Part shown: in pieces, positions 27,552 to 35,793 of the stretch
Layout: each line of letters opens with the position of its first letter
How positions within the stretch are numbered: position 1 is the first letter of the stretch
NCBI RefSeq assembly: GCF_012516315.1
Contig: NZ_CP051185.1
Span: 1,071,403 to 1,135,402 of the forward strand
From: Limnospira fusiformis SAG 85.79
GTDB lineage: Bacteria > Cyanobacteriota > Cyanobacteriia > Cyanobacteriales > Microcoleaceae
Reading direction: 5' to 3'
Length of the DNA: 64,000 nucleotides
Notes under the pieces: model-generated
Told to the model about the DNA's origin: nothing
What the model saw: the letters and a program-made list of their open reading frames with translations, nothing else
The model's database searches: none
Program-made: the position numbers and the translations under genes

Positions 27552-28623
27552 ATGGCTGGCTGCTTGTCGGTATTGCTACAACCAAGCAATTGCATTATCT
27601 AGGAGTGGTAAACGACTAAGCAAGTTAAAGTTACGCAACGAAGTGATGCAGAGTGACTTACCCGAATGGGTCAAAGAAACACCCTGCCACATTCGGCAAA
27701 ATGCCATCTTTGATGCCTATCAGGCTTTGACCGCTAGTCCTGATGCAAGGTTTAGAAGTTGTCGTGACAGCTCTCAAGGGATTAAGTTCAATAATACTAA
27801 TTTCTCTTCAGGGAGTTGGTATCCAAGACTCACGAAAGGATTAACTTTCATGGTTTCCGAACCCATCCCTAAAACTTGCGGGCAAGGGACTCAGTTGGTG
27901 TTTACCAAAGGTCGATGGTTGGCGATTTTCCCTGAACCAGTTGCCGTTACCCCAACTGACGCTACTGGCGTGATTGCATTAGACCCGGGTGTGCGAACTT
28001 TCATAACTGGGTTTGATGGCTCTCGATTTCTGGAATTGGGCTCCGGGGATATTGGACGCATTACTAGGCTATGTCAACATTTGGATGATTTGATGAGCCG
28101 AATCGCCAAGGAACCCTGTCGTTCAAGAAGGCGACGGATGAGGCAAGCGGCTCAACGAATGAGAACTAAAATCCGGAATTTAGTGGATGAGGCCCACAAA
28201 CAAATTGCTCACTACTTGACTCACAACTACAGCCTAATTTTTTTGCCCACCTTTGAGACTTCCGATATGGTTGCCAAGGTGAAGCGTCTAATCAGGTCTA
28301 AGACTGCCCGCGCCATGCTGACATGGGCGCATTATCGATTCAAACTAACCCTGAGACATCAAGCCGAGATAACTGGAACCACAGTTGTAGATGTGACGGA
28401 AGAATACACCAGCAAAACCTGTACTCACTGTGGTCATGTCCATTCCCAGCTAGGTGGCTCAAAAGTGTTCCGATGTCCTGAGTGCGGGTTCACTCTACCC
28501 AGGGACTGGAACGGTGCTTTTGGAATCTTTCTAAAAGCTTTGCGGGATACCGCCTCTGTTACCTTAACGGGTAATAGTGCTATCGTCGCATTGTCAGGCA
28601 ATAGCCGGATAAATGTCGCGTAA
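27427..28623 (+). CDS. tnpB: TnpB RNA-guided nuclease of the IS607 element
   Basis: About 398 residues if it begins at TTG 27427; the frame is open much further upstream and the true start is unclear (homologous sequence starts near KLRSKKIRIYPSPELNQVW). The RuvC-like acid residues are in GVIALDPGVRTF, LPTFETSDM and RDWNGAFG, and a zinc ribbon (CTHCG...CPECG) lies between. TnpB proteins cut DNA guided by an RNA from the element's right end. The 3' end of the gene runs to within 11 bases of the right end, so the guide-RNA scaffold would overlap the coding 3' part. Catalytic residues look intact. Confidence 0.85.
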   Translation: MRTSSPSSTASVPDYTDGVNTKLRSKKIRIYPSPELNQVWRKWLAACRYCYNQAIALSRSGKRLSKLKLRNEVMQSDLPEWVKETPCHIRQNAIFDAYQALTASPDARFRSCRDSSQGIKFNNTNFSSGSWYPRLTKGLTFMVSEPIPKTCGQGTQLVFTKGRWLAIFPEPVAVTPTDATGVIALDPGVRTFITGFDGSRFLELGSGDIGRITRLCQHLDDLMSRIAKEPCRSRRRRMRQAAQRMRTKIRNLVDEAHKQIAHYLTHNYSLIFLPTFETSDMVAKVKRLIRSKTARAMLTWAHYRFKLTLRHQAEITGTTVVDVTEEYTSKTCTHCGHVHSQLGGSKVFRCPECGFTLPRDWNGAFGIFLKALRDTASVTLTGNSAIVALSGNSRINVA

Positions 28624-28634
28624 ATGTATCAGAT

Positions 28635-28718
28635 TGCGGTTCTTGGTGGGTTTGGGATGCACTTCCCCACCCCCAGCAGTTTTTGGAGACGGTGGGACTT
28701 AGGGAAACTATTGATTGA
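28635..28718 (+). pseudogene. 3' remnant of the HAD phosphatase gene beyond the IS607 element
   Basis: Directly after the IS right end, 27 codons read CGSWWVWDALPHPQQFLETV and then GLRETID-stop. Joined to the end of the 5' part (EELRA) it restores a HAD tail of the form WVxDxLPxPxxFL, common in this family, in the same frame. Confidence 0.8.
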
Positions 28719-28973
28719 GTTGGGCTATGGCAACTCAAATTAGGGCTGGGAGTATCGCGCCACTGACTGATTGGGATTCAACTGTCTCAGGTGGTACTTC
28801 TTGCTGTTGATTTTTTAGTCATAAGTATAGCCACGCCAGCACCACAGGTTCATCTAATGCGATCGCTCCTCCCCTTGTCAACCCCTTTATTCTTTTATGG
28901 CGGCGATTTGAGCCAGGGATTATAATGGATAATCATAAAAAAGGAGATGTTTCGGAAGGAGAATTGAGAGGGG
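28719..28973. other. Intergenic region with a -10-like element
   Basis: 255 bases between the HAD remnant and the HTH gene. TATAAT at 28921-28926 is a likely -10 element; no -35 at proper spacing is seen. GAAGGAGAATTGAGAGGGG precedes the HTH start and is shared with a degenerate copy at 35594. Confidence 0.4.
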
Positions 28974-29507
28974 ATGGAGTGGCAAAGTGTGGTTAACTCG
29001 ATTGATGAGTTTGTGTTTGAAAAAACTGGGGAACACTTGGATAGCCTGCAATTGGCGATTTTAAAGGGAGTGCTGAATAGCCATAAGTATAGTGCGATCG
29101 GCAAGCAGTACGGATGTAGTACAGGTCATGCCAAGGATAAGGGATACGAACTATGGCAGTTATTATCAAAAGTCTTTGATCAAGATGTTAATAAATCAAA
29201 TTTAGTCGCTACAGTTGAGCGTTTAGGGTTTGTAAATTATCAACATCATATTGTCAAGGATTCTGTCAAAATAAGTAATATTAATTTCTGTGGCAATTAT
29301 GAAACAGCCAATTTAGAAAATCCGGATAAAGTCCATCCTGAATCTCCAGTCACAAATACCATATATGAAGACGAAATAGTTGAACAGATATTGCAAGAGA
29401 CTAAATTTAAGGCGGTGGAGAAACTAAGTAAACTCGGTTTAACACCGGAACAAATTGCCGAATCCTTAGATTTACCCTTACCAGAAGTTGAGAATTGGAT
29501 AGAGTAA
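28974..29507 (+). CDS. vMAP-type helix-turn-helix protein beside the WXG100/FtsK cluster
   Basis: 177 residues. Residues 1-75 match the N-terminal HTH of vWA-MoxR-associated proteins in cyanobacteria (VFEKTGEHLDSLQLAILKGV, then YSAIGKQYGCSTGHAKDKG and the LWQLLSKVF ending), the same domain as in the AAA protein at 57.5 kb. A linker follows, and the C-terminus (KLSKLGLTPEQIAESLDLPL, then PEVENWIE) is a second, short HTH-like unit. It has no effector domain. It faces the minus-strand WXG100/FtsK cluster tail to tail with 32 bases between, so it may regulate it, but that is inference. A diverged copy of its 5' end lies at 35594-35706. Confidence 0.75.
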   Translation: MEWQSVVNSIDEFVFEKTGEHLDSLQLAILKGVLNSHKYSAIGKQYGCSTGHAKDKGYELWQLLSKVFDQDVNKSNLVATVERLGFVNYQHHIVKDSVKISNINFCGNYETANLENPDKVHPESPVTNTIYEDEIVEQILQETKFKAVEKLSKLGLTPEQIAESLDLPLPEVENWIE

Positions 29508-29539
29508 ATTAATGTTAATTTTGACAATTATGGATTAGA

Positions 29540-30055
29540 TTATCTGGTATTGCAAGATGGCTGTTGGATGACGCTGTTTGGTTCCACGCTATCCATAAGC
29601 CAGCTATTTTTATTACCGTCAAAAATTAAATTAAAAATCAAACTTTCGCAGGGAGTCCGACCATTTTTCATGTGATATTTCAACCACACTTTAATTTTGG
29701 CTTGGCTATTATTTTTAGCAAACGTCTGGAAAGCATAAACATCAACTTTTCGGACAGAATCCCACCAATTATCCTTAACTCTTCGAGCTTCTCTTCGTCG
29801 CCAAGAGTCGCTGAGTAACTTGATAGCTTCTTGTCTATTGCTGGGGGCTAACTGATAATACCTAACAATTGTGTCTTCAGGAGCAGAAGTATTCCCTGTT
29901 CTATTTAAAGCTGACGAGCTAGTAGTATTGTTGTGAGACCTGGGAATATAAGATTGAGGCTTAATTAATATTGCTGCAATAATCAAAGCACCAGCAATCA
30001 CACTACCGATAATTACCTGATCTTGCCAATCTATTTTTTGTTGATTTTCTTTCAT
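29540..30055 (-). CDS. Single-pass membrane protein with NTF2-like domain, last gene of WXG100/FtsK cluster
   Basis: 171 residues from ATG 30055, preceded by AGGAAG at 9 bases; a TTG at 30100 would add 15. A cytoplasmic N-terminus, one membrane helix (VIIGSVIAGALIIAAILI, about 16-33) and a Ser/Asn-rich linker lead to a domain beginning APEDTIVRYYQLAPSNRQEA, with the helix-then-sheet pattern of NTF2-like/IMS-type extracytoplasmic domains found behind cyanobacterial kinases. It is co-oriented with the WXG100-like genes (49 bases away). Its role could be a membrane or extracytoplasmic component; no family assignment is certain. Confidence 0.65.
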   Translation of the reverse strand: MKENQQKIDWQDQVIIGSVIAGALIIAAILIKPQSYIPRSHNNTTSSSALNRTGNTSAPEDTIVRYYQLAPSNRQEAIKLLSDSWRRREARRVKDNWWDSVRKVDVYAFQTFAKNNSQAKIKVWLKYHMKNGRTPCESLIFNLIFDGNKNSWLMDSVEPNSVIQQPSCNTR

Positions 30056-30104
30056 ATCTAATAGCTTCCTATTGAATTGGGTTTGACAGCATATCTTCAA
30101 TAAT

Positions 30105-30674
30105 TTATTTAGGTTGATTATGAGAATTTTGGGGATTATGATTTTTTTCTAATTCTTCTTGTCTCCTTTTTCTTTCGTTTTCTTGAGAAGTTTTAAAAGA
30201 TTCTGCTAATTGATCTTCAATATTGGGTACACGATCAATTCTGGCAAAATCATAGTCGGTTTTATCCTCCTCTTGTTGTTCTATGGAAGAAATAGGTTTT
30301 GCTGATGACATGGCAATTTCTGAGGGAGGAGAAGCATACCCCAAACCAATGATTCCTTGTACAGTTTGAACTCCTGTAACAATTTTTTCAACAACATCAC
30401 CTAGCTTCACCTTTCTTTGTTCCGCAGTCTTAATTTGTTGCACTAAAAACAACATATATTTTTCACAGCCATCAATTTCACCTTGATAAGTAGATGACAG
30501 TTTTTCAAACAAAGGTGCAAATTTATCAAATTGTTGATCGTGCCAAGTCAATTTAAGATTTTCCCATTGAGTAGCTACCTTTCCCCACTCTTGCTGTAAC
30601 GTTCCTCGAAATTGATCTAACTGCCTGAGCAAGCACTCAGCATCTTCTAAGTTAAAAGAAGTTGGTTTAACCAT
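30105..30674 (-). CDS. WXG100-like protein with extended tail (WxD variant)
   Basis: 189 residues. The first 100 form two predicted helices around W44-H45-D46 in TWHDQQFDKFAPLF, at the position of the WXG turn, with a Leu/Gln-rich first helix and a hydrophobic second helix (YMLFLVQQIKTAEQRKVKLG). The same DQQFDKF motif is in the next gene upstream, so the two are paralogues. Residues 100-189 are a low-complexity, probably disordered, Ser/Glu/Lys/Asn-rich extension. It may be a substrate of the FtsK-like ATPase, or a structural partner. Eighteen bases separate it from its paralogue. Confidence 0.72.
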   Translation of the reverse strand: MVKPTSFNLEDAECLLRQLDQFRGTLQQEWGKVATQWENLKLTWHDQQFDKFAPLFEKLSSTYQGEIDGCEKYMLFLVQQIKTAEQRKVKLGDVVEKIVTGVQTVQGIIGLGYASPPSEIAMSSAKPISSIEQQEEDKTDYDFARIDRVPNIEDQLAESFKTSQENERKRRQEELEKNHNPQNSHNQPK

Positions 30675-30691
30675 ATCTATCTTTTCCTGAT

Positions 30692-30985
30692 TTATAAGTC
30701 GGCTAAACGTCCAGACAATTTTTGTTTTTTAGTCTCATTTATTTCAATTTGTTCTCGAACAAATCTGATGTATTGATCGCTTTCTTTTTCCGCATCATTA
30801 TAAGTAGAGATAAATTTCTCAAATATCGGTTCAAATTTATCAAATTGTTGATCGCGCCAAACCGATTTAAGATTGCTCCACTGGTTCAAAACCCTTGACC
30901 ATTCATCCCGGATAGCCTCGTGAAACTGTTCCAGTTCTTTGAGTAGATCTTCTGCATCTTGAGCATCAAATGAAGTTTGAGCCAT
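30692..30985 (-). CDS. WXG100-like small protein (WxD variant)
   Basis: 97 residues, the classic WXG100 length. Two helices flank W43-R44-D45 in VWRDQQFDKFEPIF; Gly of WXG is replaced by Asp. The first helix is acidic (DAEDLLKELEQFHEAIRDEW), the second amphipathic. A clean Shine-Dalgarno (AGGAG) precedes ATG 30985. It lies between the canonical WXG protein and its extended paralogue, 17 bases from each. Probable secreted or structural dimer; heterodimerisation with the neighbouring genes is inference. Confidence 0.75.
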   Translation of the reverse strand: MAQTSFDAQDAEDLLKELEQFHEAIRDEWSRVLNQWSNLKSVWRDQQFDKFEPIFEKFISTYNDAEKESDQYIRFVREQIEINETKKQKLSGRLADL

Positions 30986-31002
30986 AACCCTTTCTCCTTT
31001 TA

Positions 31003-31278
31003 TTAATAATTTTGTTCAAACTCTTTCAAGATATCATCAAACTTTCTGAGCCATTCCAAGGCATCGTCACCCGCTTCTAAGGCTCTTTGTACCATGTCTT
31101 TGGTTTGGTCGAAATCTTTAGTAAATTTGTCTTTACTTTCTCCTTTCCAAGAATCATCACATTTTCTCCAAGTTCCTTCAACTGCCTTAAATTTATCAGT
31201 TGTTAAATCTTGGAAATCAGACAAAGCCGCAATAAATTTGGCTAACTCTTGTTCGTCAATATCCAAATCTCTTGACAT
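31003..31278 (-). CDS. WXG100-family protein (canonical WxG)
   Basis: 91 residues with W44-K45-G46 in DDSWKGESKDKF at mid-length, between two long amphipathic helices (EQELAKFIAALSDFQDL...; KDMVQRALEAGDDALEWL). Size, turn motif and helix layout fit the WXG100/EsxA superfamily, secreted through EccC/EssC FtsK-like ATPases. It lies 15 bases after the FtsK-like gene, with AGGAG before ATG 31278. I see no clear YxxxD/E export signal at the C-terminus. This is the strongest pointer to a type VII-like system here. Confidence 0.82.
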   Translation of the reverse strand: MSRDLDIDEQELAKFIAALSDFQDLTTDKFKAVEGTWRKCDDSWKGESKDKFTKDFDQTKDMVQRALEAGDDALEWLRKFDDILKEFEQNY

Positions 31279-31293
31279 CCTACAATCTCCTAA

Positions 31294-34200
31294 TCACGTC
31301 AACCGTTGTTCAAAATTATGGCAGTATTCGCCAATTTCTTCTTTTGTGGGGACAGCATAAGGCTTAAATTTCTCTAAACCTGCTGTCGCCGAATCATCCC
31401 GAAAATAAGCTCTGAGTCGTGGTAACTTTTCTGCATGGACTTCTCCTAAGAGTAATCGAGAATCATCTCCCGGCATATTCAAGGCAACCCGCAGGTCAAA
31501 ATGGGTTAGCCAAGAACGATTATCCCCAGTCAGTTTGAGAAATGTTTTCATATCTTCTAACCAGAAAATAGTATGGATACCCAATTCAGACCCTTGGGAA
31601 ATTAGCTTGAGTAGTCTTTCGGCATCTTCGGAAGGTTCTTCACTACGACGACCCATAACAGGACGTAAATTTTGCGCTCTGTTTAACCCTCCCACTGCAT
31701 AGACAAAAAATAGGGAATCTCCTAAATCATCGGGATTTTGGTCTGGGTTTTCTTCTCGTTGTTTTAAACGTCTTTCAAATTCTTCATAGGTCTCGTTTAA
31801 TAAAGTTTCAGCTTTAATAACTTGACAATCTGGATCGGCAAAACGTTTAGCGATTTGGGTGGGGAAGTAAGAGTTAAAGGCATTCCTGAAATTGATGGTC
31901 ATTTCTGTCCAGTCATTATCTTCATCAGGAATGGATAAATCAGCAATCATAAACCGTGCTTTTTGGGGTTGATAGCAATGAATTAAACTCATTAATATTC
32001 CCCCAATAATTCCAAAGACAATTTCTTCAGAAGAGCCAACTATCATCATGTTATTGCGGGGACGACGACGGAAAATCGCTTTAGTATGATCGCCAATTCT
32101 CATCGGTTCTCCCAGCCAAGCAATCCCCGGAGTTTCTTGAACCACCCAATCTGGTTCTTTAATAACTTGTTTATTTAATTCTTTCAGGGAGAGCCATTCA
32201 GTCATCTCCGATAATTTAACTAATTGTCGATTATGACTTAATTTAGTCGGTCGAGATCCATTAAATAGAATTAAAGGTTCTGAGCGCTGATAATGATTTT
32301 GATTGACAATTTCCTGAATATTGACTAAGGCATTGTATCTTTCTTTAGCAGAAATATCAGCGACTTGACCAATCTCATTTTGATTTTTCTTACCATAATC
32401 TTTGTTATAAATCACTTTACCTGGCTTGTCGAGCAAATCTACAGCATCGGTATTTCCTTCTGCTAATACTGAAGATGCTGTACTTTTATCCATTTGCTGT
32501 GCCATTCTTAAATCAATTTGTGAGTAAATACCTCGACTCATATTGGGTACATTGGGAGACTGAGATGCAATTAATAAATGAATCCCAAATGCACGTCCTT
32601 GTCGGGTTATATTATCCATCACTTGGTTGAGACTGCGGGTAATAGTATCATTTTCTTGGAACATATACTGAAACTCATCAATCACCACTAAAATTCGTGG
32701 CATTGTTTCTCCAGTTTTATCCCGGTAATCTTGCAATTTGTTTAAGTTTCCTGCCGATTTAAACTTGATGCTGCGTTCTTCGATTTGTTTATTGACATAC
32801 TCTAAAACACTTAATCCAAATTCGCGATCGCTTTCAATGGAGACAACTTTCGCATGGGGTAAGGCTTTATCTTCGTTTAATTCTTCGGAATCGTTAGAGC
32901 TTTCTCCTTTGTCTGGATCGACATACATTTGAAACTCGACCCCCTCTTTAAAATCAAGTAAATACAACTCTAATTCATCGGGGGAATATCTCAGCGCCAA
33001 ACTGACAATAATTGCATGAAGCGTATAACTTTTACCCGAACCTGTTTTACCTGCTAACAAACCATGACTGACCAGTTGTTTTTCTTGATTTTCACCTAAC
33101 CAAAATTCCAACTTATCCATTGCACCCATTAAACCTATAGGCGATCTGATTTCTTTCCTGCTATCCTCAGACCATAGTGGTTGGGGATAAAGTTTGGAAA
33201 AGGGTAGAGTTTCAACACTAATCTTTTTCGCTTCTTCTGTAATGAGTTGTAGGATTTGATTAAATTGTTCGTTAGGTGGGGGTTCATCTAGTGCGACTTT
33301 GAAAACCAAATCATTAAGTAACTTCACCTCAAACAAGGATTGCTTGGTATTTGGAGACAAACGAAAATCTTTTTTTCCAGCGGCAGATGCTTCAGTCGGA
33401 TTGATGTCCAAACAAGTTAGTTCAATTTCATTGCGACTATTATTGATTGAAGTGACTTTAACTACAATTTTCTCTTGAAGAGAAACAGCTTGTTCAGGTC
33501 TTTCGATTCTTTGAGCTACTAATTTGTTAGTCGGGACAAATCCTTGGGTATTAGGCAAAAACTCAACATAAGCTCCCCCATCTGTCAAGCTCGTCACATA
33601 CCCCAAATAAACATTACCTGGCTGGGGTTTTGCTCCCACATTCAAGCCAAAAATAGGGTTAATGACAGTACAAAAATTCTCAAATGTTCGGTAATCAAAG
33701 TTTTTCGGTTTTTCTAAACTTTCGTCAATATGTAAAATTACATAAACACCAGCCCTAGACCCATTTAACAAAATACTTTTCAGATCTTCCCATGAGTTAT
33801 TTTCAAAGCCACTGGGAAAATCAGCAATAAATAAATAGCGATAGGGTTCCGCTACAGACTGAGCCGCAATATTATAATCTTCTATGCTTTGGTAATTTTT
33901 CCCTAAATAGTTTTGTAGAACTTGCTCAATATGTTCGGTTAACCCTCGCAGTTGTTCTCGAATATCATCACTGCGAGTATAGGTTTTCTGACCTGAAATA
34001 AATTGATGTAAATTCTTGAAGGGAAAAGTATTTCCCATGCTTACTGGGTCAATAAATGTTCCTTTTAATTTTCTGACAGGGAAGGTACTAACAACTCGCA
34101 AAGCGATAGACTCTAAACCTGCAAGTGCGGCTTGACGAGATTCCGCATCACTGCTAAAAATAGCAATGTGTCCGGGCTTAAAGTTGGGCAAATGATTAGA

Positions 34201-34695
34201 AAAATCTCGGATTGGTATTAATGCTGGAACTCTAGCAGGTGGCTGTACTTGCTCCAGTAAAAATTCACCAATTCGTAAAACACCAGGAGCCAGACCACCA
34301 TTTTGAGGTTTATAACTATCCCTATTCTCTGAAGGAGTCCAACGAGGATCATTCCATGGGGCTGATAATAAGCGGGGGTGATCTAGTTGATGGACTAATT
34401 GACTAATTTCTTTTTGTTTTTCTTCGCATTTTAGAGAAAAAGTTTCACCTTCCAACATTGCTCTTTCTTGAGCTAATTTAGTATCTTCATTGACTATATA
34501 TATACTTGATAACACTTGTTTTTCCAAACTTTCTATTTGTTGTTTTAATTCAATTTTATTAGATTCTATTCTATTTAAAAATTTCTGTTCTTCTTTAAGA
34601 ACTTGATTTTGCAAATGAGCTTGGTTTAGTTTTTTTTGTTGTTGCTCTTGAATGAGCTTATTGATATTTTTTAAAATTTCTAGAAGAGTCGCCAT
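31294..34695 (-). CDS. FtsK/SpoIIIE-like ATPase with embedded S1 domain (EssC/EccC-like)
   Basis: 1133 residues, no membrane helix. Residues 1-105 form a coiled coil. About 150-325 is a P-loop-like domain lacking a Walker A Lys (IFSSDAESRQAAL) but with a Walker-B-like YLFIADFPSGF. An S1-type OB domain follows (about 360-430: GNVYLGYVTSLTDGGAYVEF...VVKVTSINNSRNEIELT). The central FtsK domain (about 510-780) has Walker A AGKTGSGKS (548-556), Walker B ILVVIDEFQ and an ASQSP segment. A third degenerate domain (about 880-1090) has MMIVGSSEEIVFG. One active plus degenerate ATPase modules recall EccC/EssC, but the N-terminal TM anchor is missing and S1 is unexpected. It is followed by three WXG100-like genes. 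Confidence 0.85.
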   Translation of the reverse strand: MATLLEILKNINKLIQEQQQKKLNQAHLQNQVLKEEQKFLNRIESNKIELKQQIESLEKQVLSSIYIVNEDTKLAQERAMLEGETFSLKCEEKQKEISQLVHQLDHPRLLSAPWNDPRWTPSENRDSYKPQNGGLAPGVLRIGEFLLEQVQPPARVPALIPIRDFSNHLPNFKPGHIAIFSSDAESRQAALAGLESIALRVVSTFPVRKLKGTFIDPVSMGNTFPFKNLHQFISGQKTYTRSDDIREQLRGLTEHIEQVLQNYLGKNYQSIEDYNIAAQSVAEPYRYLFIADFPSGFENNSWEDLKSILLNGSRAGVYVILHIDESLEKPKNFDYRTFENFCTVINPIFGLNVGAKPQPGNVYLGYVTSLTDGGAYVEFLPNTQGFVPTNKLVAQRIERPEQAVSLQEKIVVKVTSINNSRNEIELTCLDINPTEASAAGKKDFRLSPNTKQSLFEVKLLNDLVFKVALDEPPPNEQFNQILQLITEEAKKISVETLPFSKLYPQPLWSEDSRKEIRSPIGLMGAMDKLEFWLGENQEKQLVSHGLLAGKTGSGKSYTLHAIIVSLALRYSPDELELYLLDFKEGVEFQMYVDPDKGESSNDSEELNEDKALPHAKVVSIESDREFGLSVLEYVNKQIEERSIKFKSAGNLNKLQDYRDKTGETMPRILVVIDEFQYMFQENDTITRSLNQVMDNITRQGRAFGIHLLIASQSPNVPNMSRGIYSQIDLRMAQQMDKSTASSVLAEGNTDAVDLLDKPGKVIYNKDYGKKNQNEIGQVADISAKERYNALVNIQEIVNQNHYQRSEPLILFNGSRPTKLSHNRQLVKLSEMTEWLSLKELNKQVIKEPDWVVQETPGIAWLGEPMRIGDHTKAIFRRRPRNNMMIVGSSEEIVFGIIGGILMSLIHCYQPQKARFMIADLSIPDEDNDWTEMTINFRNAFNSYFPTQIAKRFADPDCQVIKAETLLNETYEEFERRLKQREENPDQNPDDLGDSLFFVYAVGGLNRAQNLRPVMGRRSEEPSEDAERLLKLISQGSELGIHTIFWLEDMKTFLKLTGDNRSWLTHFDLRVALNMPGDDSRLLLGEVHAEKLPRLRAYFRDDSATAGLEKFKPYAVPTKEEIGEYCHNFEQRLT

Positions 34696-34755
34696 ATTTT
34701 TTACCTATTTAACTAAAAAATTACAAACTAAAAAATATAATCTTGAATTTACTTG

Positions 34756-35313
34756 TCAAATTGCAGACAAAATTATCAAAAGGTATATTGATGTTACCAA
34801 TAAAGTAGTATAAATTTCTTGCCAGATAATTGTAACCCACAAGGCAACAATAACAGTTGAAATAAGGCGAAACATTTTTTTATTTTTCAGGTCTTCTATT
34901 TTTCTTTCAATATTATCTAATTCCTGGCTAATTTTGATTTTTTCATCGATTAAAGATTGTAATTTTGATTGTTTTTCTGCTTTTATTGATTCTATTTCTA
35001 AATATTTTTTTTGCTTTGTATCTCGGATTTTTTCTAAGCTGATATTAATCTCATTTAACGTTTTATTGATGCGTTCGCGATCTGTATTTTCTCCAGAAAC
35101 GTAGTTACAGTCAATTTTGGATAATAGTGATGAAACATCATCAAATCCAAATCCTTCTGCTAATCTATAAGCTTCTTGTTTGCGAGAATTATGCCAACTC
35201 AATTCTCGTTGAGCATCTAGCAGCTTTAAATGTTGAGTATTGATGGCATCAAGAGCTTGATAATAGTCTTGAAGCAGATTTAGGTCTAAATTTTCTGGGT
35301 AGTTTTGCTCCAT
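34756..35313 (-). CDS. Coiled-coil protein with C-terminal membrane segments, first gene of WXG100/FtsK cluster
   Basis: 185 residues from ATG 35313. Residues about 15-145 are almost wholly helical and charged, with heptad character (LEKIRDTKQKKYLEIESIK; ISQELDNIERKIEDLKNK). The C-terminus is strongly hydrophobic (MFRLISTVIVALWVTIIW then IYTTLLVTSIYLLIILSAI), consistent with two membrane helices ending the protein. It could provide the membrane anchor that the following FtsK-like ATPase lacks (60 bases downstream); this is inference. No family recognised. Confidence 0.7.
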   Translation of the reverse strand: MEQNYPENLDLNLLQDYYQALDAINTQHLKLLDAQRELSWHNSRKQEAYRLAEGFGFDDVSSLLSKIDCNYVSGENTDRERINKTLNEINISLEKIRDTKQKKYLEIESIKAEKQSKLQSLIDEKIKISQELDNIERKIEDLKNKKMFRLISTVIVALWVTIIWQEIYTTLLVTSIYLLIILSAI

Positions 35314-35793
35314 TGTTTTGCCTTAACAGAGTAATTTGGTCAATCAAGCATTAAATGTATCTTCGTATACCATAAATTTTCCGGGTGTAGATCCTTTTCC
35401 GATTGATGTGGTTGACTGTTTCCTCGGAACAGCTTTGGCAATTTACTTAAAATAGTGGATGATTAACTCTGGTTTTAATTTTGCTCAAAATCAGAGCTAT
35501 TGGCAAGTCGGAAAAGGACGGAAAAGGACGGAAAAAGACGGGAGTTTGATTAAGAAATGTAAAAATTTAGGATGCTTGCCTCTAATGGTAGATGACAAGA
35601 TGTTTCCCAAGCGGAATTGAGAGGTAATGGAGTGTCAGCAGTGGAGCGATTCAACTAGGTAAGGCTTGGATAGTCTACCGTTGGTGGTTTAAAAGGAAGT
35701 GCGGAAGGGTCAAAAATAGAGAGCGATCGCTCTCGAAAATCCTACCCAAATGCTATACTGTCTGCCATAACCTGCGATGAGAAACTATTTACC
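35314..35793. other. Intergenic region: short tandem repeat, degenerate copy of the HTH gene start, Uma2 leader
   Basis: 480 bases. A 10-base unit (GGAAAAGGAC) is repeated three times at about 35511-35541. At 35594-35706 the sequence is a decayed copy of the 5' end of the HTH gene at 28974 (shared AGATGTTTC, GAATTGAGAGG, ATGGAGTG, CTTGGATAG, TTTAAAAGGAAGTGC). From 35723 the conserved Uma2 leader begins, with TATACT at 35754-35759. Confidence 0.7.

Larger units (their letters stand above)
26872..28634 (+). mobile_element. IS607-family element with tnpA and tnpB
   Basis: About 1763 bases. The left end (from TGATTTAATC) and right end (to ATGTATCAGAT) are defined by comparison with the second, deleted copy at 40547-41113 and by the split HAD gene; the left boundary is uncertain by up to five bases because GAGCA precedes both copies. 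It encodes a serine recombinase TnpA and a TnpB. No target duplication is seen, as expected for IS607. Confidence 0.88.

Noticed and set aside
28601..28634. Possible TnpB guide RNA at the IS607 right end
   Set aside because: Location fits what is known of omega RNAs, but I cannot define scaffold structure or ends from sequence alone, so no RNA gene is called.
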